Origin: DASRQK01 sp040392005
GTDB taxonomy: Bacteria; Bacteroidota; Bacteroidia; Sphingobacteriales; Sphingobacteriaceae
Assembly (NCBI GenBank): GCA_040392005.1
Contig: JBEBWT010000006.1
Span: 18,835 to 82,834, forward strand
Reading direction: 5' to 3'
Length of the DNA stretch: 64,000 bases
Part shown: positions 1-7,928 of the stretch, in pieces
Layout: every line of letters begins with the position of its first letter
Position numbering within the stretch: the stretch's first letter is position 1
Position numbers and translations under genes: made by a program
The notes under the pieces: generated by a model
The model's database searches: none
What the model was told of the DNA's origin: nothing
What the model saw: the letters and a program-made list of their open reading frames with translations, nothing else

Positions 1-294
1 GGTTTTGGCCTGCATCTGGGAATCGGGGGTGTGGTCACCTTCAAAAATTCGGGTCTGGACCAGGTGGTCCGGCAGATCCCGCTGCAACATTTGGTATTGG
101 AAACCGATGCTCCCTATCTGGCCCCTGCTCCCTATCGGGGAAAACAGAATGAAAGCAGTTACCTCTTGATTATCGCTGAAAAAGTTGCAGATTTGCACGG
201 TATCTCTTTAGGGGAGCTTGCAGAAAAAACGTCTGCGAATGCGGATCGAATATTCAGACTGCCAGCACCGATAACAGGAGATGGATCCTTATAG
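1..294 (+). CDS. tatD: TatD-family metal-dependent hydrolase, C-terminal fragment
   Basis: Only the C-terminal ~97 residues are present; the reading frame is open to the left edge of the window, so the start lies outside. The fragment carries the TatD-family block LVLETDAPYLAP followed by PYRGKQNES, where the ETD(S/A)PYL segment supplies a metal ligand in the TIM-barrel active site. Members are 3'-5' DNA exonucleases or D-aminoacyl-tRNA deacylase-like enzymes acting in the cytoplasm. It is followed on the same strand by a type I asparaginase 73 nt downstream, a neighbourhood I recall from other Bacteroidota. Family assignment is firm; the exact substrate is not shown. Confidence 0.9.
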   Translation, partial: GFGLHLGIGGVVTFKNSGLDQVVRQIPLQHLVLETDAPYLAPAPYRGKQNESSYLLIIAEKVADLHGISLGELAEKTSANADRIFRLPAPITGDGSL

Positions 295-367
295 TAATAT
301 TTTGATTTTGAGAATTTTAAGTGAGTTTGAGAATTTTTAAAAAGCGAAAACTGAAAGATCAGGATAG

Positions 368-1390
368 ATGAACAATATATTGGTTTTATATACAGGTGGA
401 ACGATCGGCATGGTGAGGGATGAGAAAACTTCGGCATTTGTCCCCTTTGACTTTGAGCTGATCGCCAGTAATGTGCCGGAATTGAAGCGGTTGGATTATC
501 AATTGACCGTACATTCCTTTTCGCCCATTATCGATTCATCCAATATGACTCCTGAAATCTGGATCAAGCTGGCCCGCATCATTCAGGAGAATTATGGGGA
601 ATACGATGGATTTGTGATCCTGCACGGTTCGGATACCATGGCTTTCACCGCCTCGGTCCTGAGCTTTATGCTGGAGGGCCTGCAGAAACCCGTGATTATT
701 TCCGGTTCACAGCTTCCCATTGGTGAAATCCGCACGGATGCCCGTGAAAATCTGATTACGGCCCTGGAACTGGCCTCGGCTAAAAAAGGCAACAATCCGC
801 TCATTCATGAAGTGTGCATCTTCTTTGACAACAAATTATTCCGTGGTAACCGGTCGTTCAAGTATAATTCAGCCAAATTTGAAGCTTTACGCTCTCCCAA
901 TTACCCCATTCTGGTCGAATCAGGCGTGCATTTGAAGTACAATCAGGATGCATTCCTGAACAACAGCGGACAGGAATTCCGGCTGCACACCCGGATTGAT
1001 GATGCGGTAGCGGTGCTCAAATTGTTTCCAGGCATCAGTCCGTCCATTGTGCGTTCCATTCTGGAATCTGATGCCCGTTCGGTGATCATGGAGACTTTCG
1101 GTACGGGCAATACCACCACAGCACCCTGGTTCCTGGATTTATTGGCGGCAGCGATCAGTCAGGGGAAAAACATCCTCAACATCTCCCAATGCCGGGTGGG
1201 GGCCGTAGAGCTGGGCCGGTATGAGACCAGCAAATACCTGAAAGAAATCGGTGTATTAAATGGTTTTGACATGACTTTTGAGGCGGCCATTACCAAACTG
1301 ATGTACCTGCAAGGGGAATATGAGAATCAGAGAGAGGTTGCATATTGGGTACAGAAAAATATGCGGGGGGAATTGACGGAGGGGGAATGA
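368..1390 (+). CDS. ansA: Type I (cytoplasmic) L-asparaginase
   Basis: A 340-residue protein that hydrolyses L-asparagine to aspartate and ammonia. The N-terminus NNILVLYTGGTIGM contains the first catalytic threonine (T12), and LHGSDTMAFTA around residues 85-94 carries the second catalytic Thr-Asp pair (T90/D89). No signal peptide is visible, so it should be the cytoplasmic type I enzyme, and the length matches that family. It starts at ATG 368, 73 nt after tatD, with no good Shine-Dalgarno site, as is usual in Bacteroidota. Its stop lies 2 nt from the 3' end of the convergent folC, so no room remains for a conventional terminator. Confidence 0.93.
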   Translation: MNNILVLYTGGTIGMVRDEKTSAFVPFDFELIASNVPELKRLDYQLTVHSFSPIIDSSNMTPEIWIKLARIIQENYGEYDGFVILHGSDTMAFTASVLSFMLEGLQKPVIISGSQLPIGEIRTDARENLITALELASAKKGNNPLIHEVCIFFDNKLFRGNRSFKYNSAKFEALRSPNYPILVESGVHLKYNQDAFLNNSGQEFRLHTRIDDAVAVLKLFPGISPSIVRSILESDARSVIMETFGTGNTTTAPWFLDLLAAAISQGKNILNISQCRVGAVELGRYETSKYLKEIGVLNGFDMTFEAAITKLMYLQGEYENQREVAYWVQKNMRGELTEGE

Positions 1391-1391
1391 T

Positions 1392-2768
1392 TTATCCGTT
1401 CAGTTTATCGCTTGCCAGCAGCAGGTCCCCTACGATAAAAGTACTGCCCCCTACAAAGATCAGCTCGTCCTTTTCCGCGGTCTGGAGTGCAGCCCGCACT
1501 GCGGCAGGCACATTTTCAAAATATTGGCCCTTCAATCCGAATCCGGCAGCTTTAGCAGCCAGATCTTTTGCCGGAAGTGCGCGGGGCAGATCCACCTGAC
1601 AGAAATAATACAGGGCATGTTGTGGCAGCAGAGGCAACATCTCGTCCAGATCCTTATCCGCCATGACACCCAGCACCAGATGGAGCCGGTGATGGGGAGT
1701 GCGTGCAATATTATCCAGCACTTCCTTCCAGCCATCCACGTTATGGCCGGTATCACATACCAGCATGGGTAAATTTCTCAATATTTCCCAGCGACCCCGC
1801 AGACCGGTGAGTTCCCGGACATGGGCCAGGGCCTCCTTTACGTTGCCGGGAGGGATATTCCAGCCGGATTTCCGCAATTGATCGGCGGCCGTCAGCATGC
1901 CCGGCAGATTTTTTGCCTGATAGGTTCCCAGCAGATCCAATTTATAAATTTCTCCGGTGCCGGTCTGAATATTTCCCGGCCAGGTTTGGGTTTCTCCAAC
2001 TCCGGTCAGGGGTGAGCTGCTATCTCCCGGTATCAGTTCCTCCACCTGAATATACTGATGGCCGAGATCCCGGCCACTGATTCGCGATCGTAGGCGGGAT
2101 GCCGCAAAAATCAATTCAGAGCCGGTCTCAGCCGCTTTCCTACGGAAAACATCCGCCACCTCTTCCTGATATTCACTGATTACCACCGGCACTCCCTGCT
2201 TGATAATTCCTGCCTTTTCTCCGGCAATCTCCCTCAGGGTATTGCCAAGTATATTGGTGTGATCCTTACCAATATTGGTGATGACGGACAATACCGGCGT
2301 GATCACATTGGTGGAATCCAGCCGCCCACCCAATCCGGTCTCAATCACAGCGATATCCACTTTTTCTGTGGCAAAATAATCAAAGGCCAGCGCCACGGTA
2401 ACCTCAAAAAAAGAGGGTTGGATCACTTCAAAATCGTCCTTAAACCGCTGCACAAACTCAACCACTATTTTTTCGGGGATCATCTGCCCATTGATGCGGA
2501 TACGCTCCCGGAAATCTACCAGATGGGGTGAGGTATAGAGTCCGGTTTTATAGCCCGATGCCTGCAGGATCGCTGCCAGCGCATGAGAAATGGAACCCTT
2601 TCCATTGGTGCCGGCAATATGGATGCTTTTGAATCGGTGCTGGGGATTGCCAATCAGGCTGCATAGCGCAAGGGTATTGGTCAGATCTTTTTTATAGGCC
2701 GCTGCCCCGTCCCTTGTAAACATGGGAAGGCGACGGTACAGGTAATCCAATGTTTCCTGATAGTTCAC
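1392..2768 (-). CDS. folC: Bifunctional folylpolyglutamate synthase / dihydrofolate synthase
   Basis: A 458-residue Mur-ligase-fold enzyme that adds glutamate to dihydropteroate and to folates in the cytoplasm. The ATP-binding loop AGTNGKGSISHALAAIL lies near residues 53-69, followed by TGLYTSPHLVDFRERIRI and IETGLGGRLDSTNV, which are FolC signatures; the C-terminal ligase domain includes VCDTGHNVDGW. The start is GTG at 2768 (reads VNYQETLDYLYRRLPMF); the first internal ATG would remove conserved N-terminal residues, so GTG is preferred. It is convergent with ansA and lies downstream of the exbB-exbD-tonB cluster on the same strand. Confidence 0.95.
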   Translation of the reverse strand: MNYQETLDYLYRRLPMFTRDGAAAYKKDLTNTLALCSLIGNPQHRFKSIHIAGTNGKGSISHALAAILQASGYKTGLYTSPHLVDFRERIRINGQMIPEKIVVEFVQRFKDDFEVIQPSFFEVTVALAFDYFATEKVDIAVIETGLGGRLDSTNVITPVLSVITNIGKDHTNILGNTLREIAGEKAGIIKQGVPVVISEYQEEVADVFRRKAAETGSELIFAASRLRSRISGRDLGHQYIQVEELIPGDSSSPLTGVGETQTWPGNIQTGTGEIYKLDLLGTYQAKNLPGMLTAADQLRKSGWNIPPGNVKEALAHVRELTGLRGRWEILRNLPMLVCDTGHNVDGWKEVLDNIARTPHHRLHLVLGVMADKDLDEMLPLLPQHALYYFCQVDLPRALPAKDLAAKAAGFGLKGQYFENVPAAVRAALQTAEKDELIFVGGSTFIVGDLLLASDKLNG

Positions 2769-2814
2769 AGTAATTACTGACTACTTAGGAGAAACCCATT
2801 ATTTATATAAGAGA

Positions 2815-3636
2815 TCATCTCAACTTGAAAACAACATGAAACACTGCTCTTTGTCCAGTTGATGAACGAGAAGCGGCATTTAGTCTAGCACCTCGAAATG
2901 CCCTTTCTGCATCGTTCCAGGCACTTTGAAGTGAGATGGTTGTTCCTTTTGGAATAACATTAGTTCGAATAACGCTTCCATCATTACCAAAAAAAACCTC
3001 TACAGCTATAACTCCTTCATACTGACCATCATCTTGAAATTTAGGTCCTATTACCCAACTCATATTTGTAATACTAAGAGGTGTATTCCCGTAACCGGAT
3101 CCACCTTCACCATAATTGGATGCCAGTGGATCACCGAGATTGCTACCCTGGTTTCCAGCCACATTTGAGGTGCCATCTCCCCTGCCGGTCGAAGTATTCT
3201 GCCGCCCCTTGTACAAAGCATTGGGATTGACAGTGGGCTGACTGTCCTTCTTATCGACAGTCGTCTCGGTGGCATTGGCCTTTTTGGTTTCATTGGCCGC
3301 CACCGCCGGGGCATCTTCCATATCCTGCGTGACCACACTGCGGTCGGAAATCTGCTGGGACGGCGAAAGATCCGGGCTGAGATTGGGGTCGATCATATCC
3401 GGATTGACCTCATTGGCGTTGGGATGCATGGAAGGTTCGTCCACGGTCATATAATCATCGCCCATACCAAATTCAGCCGTTCCATAATTGACAACCATCC
3501 CCCCCATTCCAAACTGGGGCAGCCGGTTGCCGATCATGATAAAGAAACTGACAAGCACCAAAAAACCCATGATGCTTCCGGCGATGCCAAAGGCTTTGGG
3601 ATAATTGTTTTCCTGGTACAAGTATGGATAATTCAT
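2815..3636 (-). CDS. TonB-like energy transducer
   Basis: A 273-residue protein with one N-terminal membrane segment (about residues 16-36, FGIAGSIMGFLVLVSFFIMI), a long low-complexity periplasmic spacer rich in Asn, Pro, Asp, Gly and Ser (about 45-185), and a C-terminal globular domain with the TonB/TolA-like pattern GVIAVEVFFGNDGSVIRTNVIPKG. Together with ExbD and ExbB just upstream on the same strand it should form the inner-membrane machine that passes proton-motive force to outer-membrane transporters. The gap to exbD is 7 nt, so they are co-transcribed. The segment encoding the C-terminal domain (about 2815-3070) is visibly AT-richer than the rest. The TonB-like role is inferred from architecture and position. 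Confidence 0.8.
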   Translation of the reverse strand: MNYPYLYQENNYPKAFGIAGSIMGFLVLVSFFIMIGNRLPQFGMGGMVVNYGTAEFGMGDDYMTVDEPSMHPNANEVNPDMIDPNLSPDLSPSQQISDRSVVTQDMEDAPAVAANETKKANATETTVDKKDSQPTVNPNALYKGRQNTSTGRGDGTSNVAGNQGSNLGDPLASNYGEGGSGYGNTPLSITNMSWVIGPKFQDDGQYEGVIAVEVFFGNDGSVIRTNVIPKGTTISLQSAWNDAERAFRGARLNAASRSSTGQRAVFHVVFKLR

Positions 3637-3643
3637 AGTCTTA

Positions 3644-4051
3644 TTATTTTCTCAGGGCATCCGTTGCCAGGAATACCCGTACTTTCAATTGATTGGCTAC
3701 ATCCATCACCGCTACCACATTCTGGATCGGCACCGTGCTGTCCGAATAAAGCATAATGGTCAGCTCCTCTCCCGGCTGGACCTGCGCCTGTAAAGTGGGC
3801 AGCAGCATATCCAGGGGAATGGGTTGCTTGTCCAGGTAATAAGTCAGATCGCTGGTAATGGAGACCGTGACCGTTTTCCGGGCCACCGACTGTTCTCCTG
3901 CACTGGACCTGGGCAGCAATAATTTCACCACCTGTGGATTGGCCACCGCAGAAGCCAGCAGAAAGAACAACATCAGGAAAAACATGATGTCATTCAGTGC
4001 TGAAGTATGTACCTCTGCCGTTTGTTTACTCCGCCTGTTTCGAATATTCAT
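3644..4051 (-). CDS. exbD: ExbD/TolR biopolymer transport protein
   Basis: 135 residues with a single N-terminal membrane helix (about 20-40, LNDIMFFLMLFFLLASAV) and a periplasmic domain, the classic ExbD/TolR layout. The Asp in LNDIMFF sits at the start of the helix, where the family's essential proton-carrying aspartate lies. The partner ExbB-type channel is encoded 37 nt upstream and the TonB-like protein 7 nt downstream, all on the minus strand, so the three probably form one transcription unit and one complex. Length is normal for the family. Confidence 0.92.
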   Translation of the reverse strand: MNIRNRRSKQTAEVHTSALNDIMFFLMLFFLLASAVANPQVVKLLLPRSSAGEQSVARKTVTVSITSDLTYYLDKQPIPLDMLLPTLQAQVQPGEELTIMLYSDSTVPIQNVVAVMDVANQLKVRVFLATDALRK

Positions 4052-4088
4052 CTTTACGCTTGGCTTACAAATTAATAATTATTAATAA

Positions 4089-4790
4089 TTAAGCCCCCGG
4101 CTCATCCAACAAGTCAATAAATTCCACTGCATCCATTTCCATCCGCAGAATCAGGCGTTCCACCATCATATTGAGCATGTGGAATCCGATATAGGACAGG
4201 ATACCGATGGTCAGGCCCGCTGCCGAAGCAATCATCTTGACGTAAAGCCCTCCGGACACACTGGCAATATCGATACCTCCTGCCGCTTCCACGTCCCGGA
4301 AGATAATGATCACCCCAAAAATCGTACCCACAAAACCAAGCATGGGGGCGATCGTCGCAATGATTCCGAGGATGTTCAGGTTTTTCTCCAGTTGGGCGAC
4401 CTCCAGTTTGCCCACATTCTCGATCGCACCCTCAATATCCTTGATGGGTCTGCCGATCCGGGTCAGCCCTTTCTGCAACATGCGGCTGAGTGGGTTGTTG
4501 CTGGCCCGGCAGATAGCCAGTGCGGAATCCAGTTTACCGGACAAAACGTGCTGTTTGACCTGCACCATCAGACTGGGGTCGTATTTGGATACTTTCCGGA
4601 TGGTCAGATAACGTTCTATGAAGATCACCAATGCAACGAATAGCAACAGTGCCAGTGGCACCATGATCCAGCCGGCCTTGAACAGCAGGCCGATCAGGCT
4701 GATTCTCTCTTCTGCCAATCCAAAACTCTGAGTGGCCGTGTTCGCAAACGTATCCAGTGGAATTGCGGTGTCTTGTTGTAATAGTGACAT
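4089..4790 (-). CDS. exbB: MotA/TolQ/ExbB proton channel family protein
   Basis: 233 residues with three membrane helices: about 28-55 (LLFKAGWIMVPLALLLFVAL), 140-165 (LNILGIIATIAPMLGFVGTI) and 180-205. The block GIIATIAPMLGFVGTIFG is the conserved pore-lining motif of ExbB/TolQ proteins. It forms the pentameric proton channel that works with ExbD dimers to energise TonB. It is the first gene of an exbB-exbD-tonB set. An asparaginase and folC flank the module, which argues for a general housekeeping TonB system rather than one devoted to a single receptor. Confidence 0.93.
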   Translation of the reverse strand: MSLLQQDTAIPLDTFANTATQSFGLAEERISLIGLLFKAGWIMVPLALLLFVALVIFIERYLTIRKVSKYDPSLMVQVKQHVLSGKLDSALAICRASNNPLSRMLQKGLTRIGRPIKDIEGAIENVGKLEVAQLEKNLNILGIIATIAPMLGFVGTIFGVIIIFRDVEAAGGIDIASVSGGLYVKMIASAAGLTIGILSYIGFHMLNMMVERLILRMEMDAVEFIDLLDEPGA

Positions 4791-4873
4791 CTTCTTTTAT
4801 TTCTTTTTTATGTAAATTATTTAAATTTTACTCTTTTCTCTTTACCAATTCCCGCTAACAGGCAGCAAGCCTT

Positions 4874-6067
4874 TTATTTCTCTACCCTTGCCACCCAGGC
4901 ACCGGGTTCGATCGTCCGCTGGATTTCCTTCAAAGCACGGTAGGCCGCGGCTTGTGTGGGAAATGAACCACAGCTTACCTTCTTGCGGTTGCCCGGCATC
5001 CGGCTGTCAATGGCCCACACTTCAATTCCTTTTGCTTTCATCTCCGCTACAAACTGATCCGCCTGCTGCATCGAAGCAAATGAGCCTACAATAATTTCAA
5101 AGCTGATTGTACGAGTGCCCGGCCGACTGTTCGCGTTCAATGTATTCGCTGCCTCTGCATGCTTGTCCGGTTCCGTTATCAGTCCCTGATCAGTTTGCAG
5201 GGAATCCAATCCTCCGCTTTCACCAGACAACATCATTTGCAGGGAATCCTGCGCATGCTGTGCCGAATCCGGGATCAGGATCGGTACCGCCGAAACAGGC
5301 GCATCACCGGGTAAATCCTTACCATGATCTTGTTTTTGTCCCTGCTCCTGTCCACCCAGCCAGACCGGTAGTTCCTGCTGTACCGAAGTCAGGTAATCCC
5401 TTCCCTGTACCAGCAAATCCGGCCTTAAATACCACAAAGAGGCAAAAGATGCGGCCAGAAAGACAAAAACAATAAGAGCACTGCGCCAGAAACCTCCGCG
5501 TCCGCCCGATTCTTCTTCGTATTCCGCTGCTTCAGCTCCTGTTTCCGCCGCAACTTCAAGAGCCAACTCATCTCCTGCTTCCGCTACAAATTCCGGTTCC
5601 GCCGCAACTTCAAGAGCCAACTCATCTCCTGCTTCCATCTCAGACTGGGCCGTCAGCACCGGAAGCTCTCCGACTGCGGGAAACTCCCGTCCGAAAGCAC
5701 CTCCGGCAGCGGGGATAAACACCAATTGAGGATCCTCCCGACGAATTTCTCCCAGACCCTGCAATTCCACCCGACCATCCCGCTCCAGATCCCCCAACAA
5801 GGCCGCGATCGCATTCCTGTACAAGGTTCCGGCATCCGAATGACCGATCTGCCGTTGTGCGGCAATATAATCCACTATCAGATCCGTTTCTCCACCAATC
5901 TCCCTATCCTCCTTAAATTCAATCTGGCATACTGATGCAATAAACGCTTGCTTCACTTCATCAAAATAACCCGGTGTACGATCGCAGCGGAAAATCCCCA
6001 CTCCCGCAACCGCGACCTGGTCATTCCGACTCAACAAATAAACCAAACATCGCCCCAGATTGATCAT
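4874..6067 (-). CDS. HU-CCDC81 and SPOR domain membrane protein
   Basis: 397 residues. The N-terminal ~120 residues look like the paired HU-CCDC81 domains found in Bacteroidota (VYLLSRNDQVAVAGVGIF... and GRVELQGLGEIRRED). An acidic Ala/Glu-rich linker follows, then a single membrane helix (about 197-216, ALIVFVFLAASFASLWYL), a periplasmic linker, and a C-terminal SPOR domain (about 320-397) with the tandem pattern VGSFASMQQADQFVAEMKA and CGSFPTQAAAYRALKEIQ. SPOR domains bind denuded septal peptidoglycan, so a cell-envelope or division role is likely. The linker contains an in-frame duplication (AGDELALEVAAE twice) from a 40-bp direct repeat at 5543-5582 and 5597-5636 with a 54-bp period. No specific function is claimed. 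Confidence 0.85.
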   Translation of the reverse strand: MINLGRCLVYLLSRNDQVAVAGVGIFRCDRTPGYFDEVKQAFIASVCQIEFKEDREIGGETDLIVDYIAAQRQIGHSDAGTLYRNAIAALLGDLERDGRVELQGLGEIRREDPQLVFIPAAGGAFGREFPAVGELPVLTAQSEMEAGDELALEVAAEPEFVAEAGDELALEVAAETGAEAAEYEEESGGRGGFWRSALIVFVFLAASFASLWYLRPDLLVQGRDYLTSVQQELPVWLGGQEQGQKQDHGKDLPGDAPVSAVPILIPDSAQHAQDSLQMMLSGESGGLDSLQTDQGLITEPDKHAEAANTLNANSRPGTRTISFEIIVGSFASMQQADQFVAEMKAKGIEVWAIDSRMPGNRKKVSCGSFPTQAAAYRALKEIQRTIEPGAWVARVEK

Positions 6068-6088
6068 CTATCCCTTTTTTGCTTTTCG

Positions 6089-6096
6089 CAAAGTTA
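6089..6096 (-). promoter_or_regulatory. Candidate -7 promoter box of the SPOR gene
   Basis: TAACTTTG on the minus strand matches the Bacteroidota -7 consensus TAnnTTTG and ends 21 nt before the ATG of the HU-CCDC81/SPOR gene. I see no good -33 TTTG at the standard distance. Confidence 0.5.
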
Positions 6097-6125
6097 TAAT
6101 ATTAAACCCAAATTCCACAGGAGGG

Positions 6126-7928
6126 TTAAAATGAAAAATTAACCCCGCCGATCACGTTCAATCCCAGCCGCGGATAATACAGATATCGTTCATATTCCGT
6201 GTTCAATATATTATTGACCCGCACGGAAACGCCCAAACGTTCGGTGGCCCTGAACTCCAGACCGGCACTGAGATCCACAAAGACCGGAATGGTGACTATT
6301 TCATAAGCCGGGATTATGATCGCAGAGGAGGCCATATACTGTTGCCAGACCCCCAGATCGTAGGTCTTGCCATACGTCTGTCCCATAAACTGCAGTTCCC
6401 CATTCAGGTACAGGCGATCGCTGATATTGATCCGCGTATTTGCCCCGATCTGCAATTTGGGCAGGTACCAGGCCTCTTCCTCAGTTTGCAGGTCATATTC
6501 GTTGAAATCCAGTTTTCCTCCCAGACTGATGGTCTCCGAGATCCGGAGATTCACCTCTCCCGCAAAATGAAAGACCGAACTGGCTTTGTTTCCATTTTCG
6601 TAAACCAGGTTATACATATACGGAGTGAACAGCGAATGGCTGAACAACGGTAAATTCTCTACTTTCCGGTAGGAAAAATGTGCTTTATAACCAAAAGTGG
6701 CACTGGCATTCCCCTTGATCCCTCCGAAAATATGCAGGCGGTCAAGGGAATTGACAATTGAAATATCCGGGGCCAGCCAGGGGTTTTCCCTCGAAAAATC
6801 CCGGAATGAAGTTTTATTCACATCCCCGGTGACACCCAGGAAAAGATGGGCATAAGTCGGGATCAGCGCAAAATCAAGGGCTACATCCGGGAATATGTTC
6901 ACACGGGAAGAATCCCCGAATTCAGTGGCCAGATTGATTCCTACCCGGAGATCATAATTTTCTCCCTTGAAACCCAGAAAAGGTTTAACTCGCGCAATGT
7001 GATTGCCCAGTTTGTAATTCACACCCGAAACCCCGGTGAAATCTCCGGATACCTGTGCGCCTACCTGGAATTCATTGATCTTTTTATTGACATAGGCGGT
7101 CAGGGCAAAGGAATTCTCGCTGGCATCAAAGGCATCCGAATACAGATAACCATTGGCTTTCACCGAATAGGATAATGGCTGCGGATCGCCTGCACTGAAA
7201 TTACTGGCCAGTTCGGCGTCCAGGAAAACATCATTGAAAGCCTGTTTCTCCGCAGCGGGCATATTGGGTATCCCCGGCCCGAAAAATAAATGCTGTCCAT
7301 AAAAACGGGTATTGTACCGTTTGTAGCCCAGATCACCGGACAAGGTAAAACCTTCGTGGAGCTGGCGGCCAAACACCGTGATCTCCTGCTGCCCGAAAGA
7401 CTGATCCTCCAGTGCCCCTTTCTGAGACAGGATTTTGGCATTCAGGCCGAAACGGGTGTCCAAATATTCGTCATTGGTCAGATAGACCTCTCCCAGCAAA
7501 GTAGCATAGTTTCCGGCTCCGATCTTGACATAATTATTGGTTTTCCTGTCCAACGTGGTGTAGGGCATCTCCTGAATATCCAGACGCCGGGTCCCGGTGG
7601 TGATATCCAGTTTTTTGTCAATAATGGAATAGGTCAGCTTGGGCTGGTATTCCCTTTTGTTGGTCATGTCCGGACTCCGGCGGATCTTGACCGCATCGGC
7701 CAGTATAGGACGGTAATCCCGGATCACATCGATGGAGTCAATGGTCGTGCGCCTTTCCTGCTGTTGTTGTTGATTCTGCTGTTGTTGATTCTGTTGCTGC
7801 TGGTTTTGTTGTTGATTCTGCTGCTGGGCCACGGCCAGCAAGGCAGCAAAAGACAAAAACACCGATAATAAACCTTTATGCACCGTTGAAATTTTCATGT
7901 TCATAATCTTCTTGATCTTTCGCTCCAT
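6126..7928 (-). CDS. Outer-membrane beta-barrel protein (TonB-receptor-like, no plug)
   Basis: About 600 residues: a signal peptide (GLLSVFLSFAALLAVAQ), a Gln/Asn-rich run of roughly 25 residues, then a barrel with alternating strands ending in the C-terminal beta-signal INVIGGVNFSF. Late strands resemble the end of TonB-dependent receptors (RLGVSVRVNNILNTEYERYLYYPRLG), but I see no N-terminal plug domain. The ATG at 7928 shares one base with the TGA of the upstream TPR gene (TGATG), so the two are translationally coupled and probably work together at the outer membrane. A GTG 3 nt upstream or the internal ATG before KISTVHKG are alternative starts. Substrate unknown. Confidence 0.82.
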   Translation of the reverse strand: MERKIKKIMNMKISTVHKGLLSVFLSFAALLAVAQQQNQQQNQQQQNQQQQNQQQQQERRTTIDSIDVIRDYRPILADAVKIRRSPDMTNKREYQPKLTYSIIDKKLDITTGTRRLDIQEMPYTTLDRKTNNYVKIGAGNYATLLGEVYLTNDEYLDTRFGLNAKILSQKGALEDQSFGQQEITVFGRQLHEGFTLSGDLGYKRYNTRFYGQHLFFGPGIPNMPAAEKQAFNDVFLDAELASNFSAGDPQPLSYSVKANGYLYSDAFDASENSFALTAYVNKKINEFQVGAQVSGDFTGVSGVNYKLGNHIARVKPFLGFKGENYDLRVGINLATEFGDSSRVNIFPDVALDFALIPTYAHLFLGVTGDVNKTSFRDFSRENPWLAPDISIVNSLDRLHIFGGIKGNASATFGYKAHFSYRKVENLPLFSHSLFTPYMYNLVYENGNKASSVFHFAGEVNLRISETISLGGKLDFNEYDLQTEEEAWYLPKLQIGANTRINISDRLYLNGELQFMGQTYGKTYDLGVWQQYMASSAIIIPAYEIVTIPVFVDLSAGLEFRATERLGVSVRVNNILNTEYERYLYYPRLGLNVIGGVNFSF

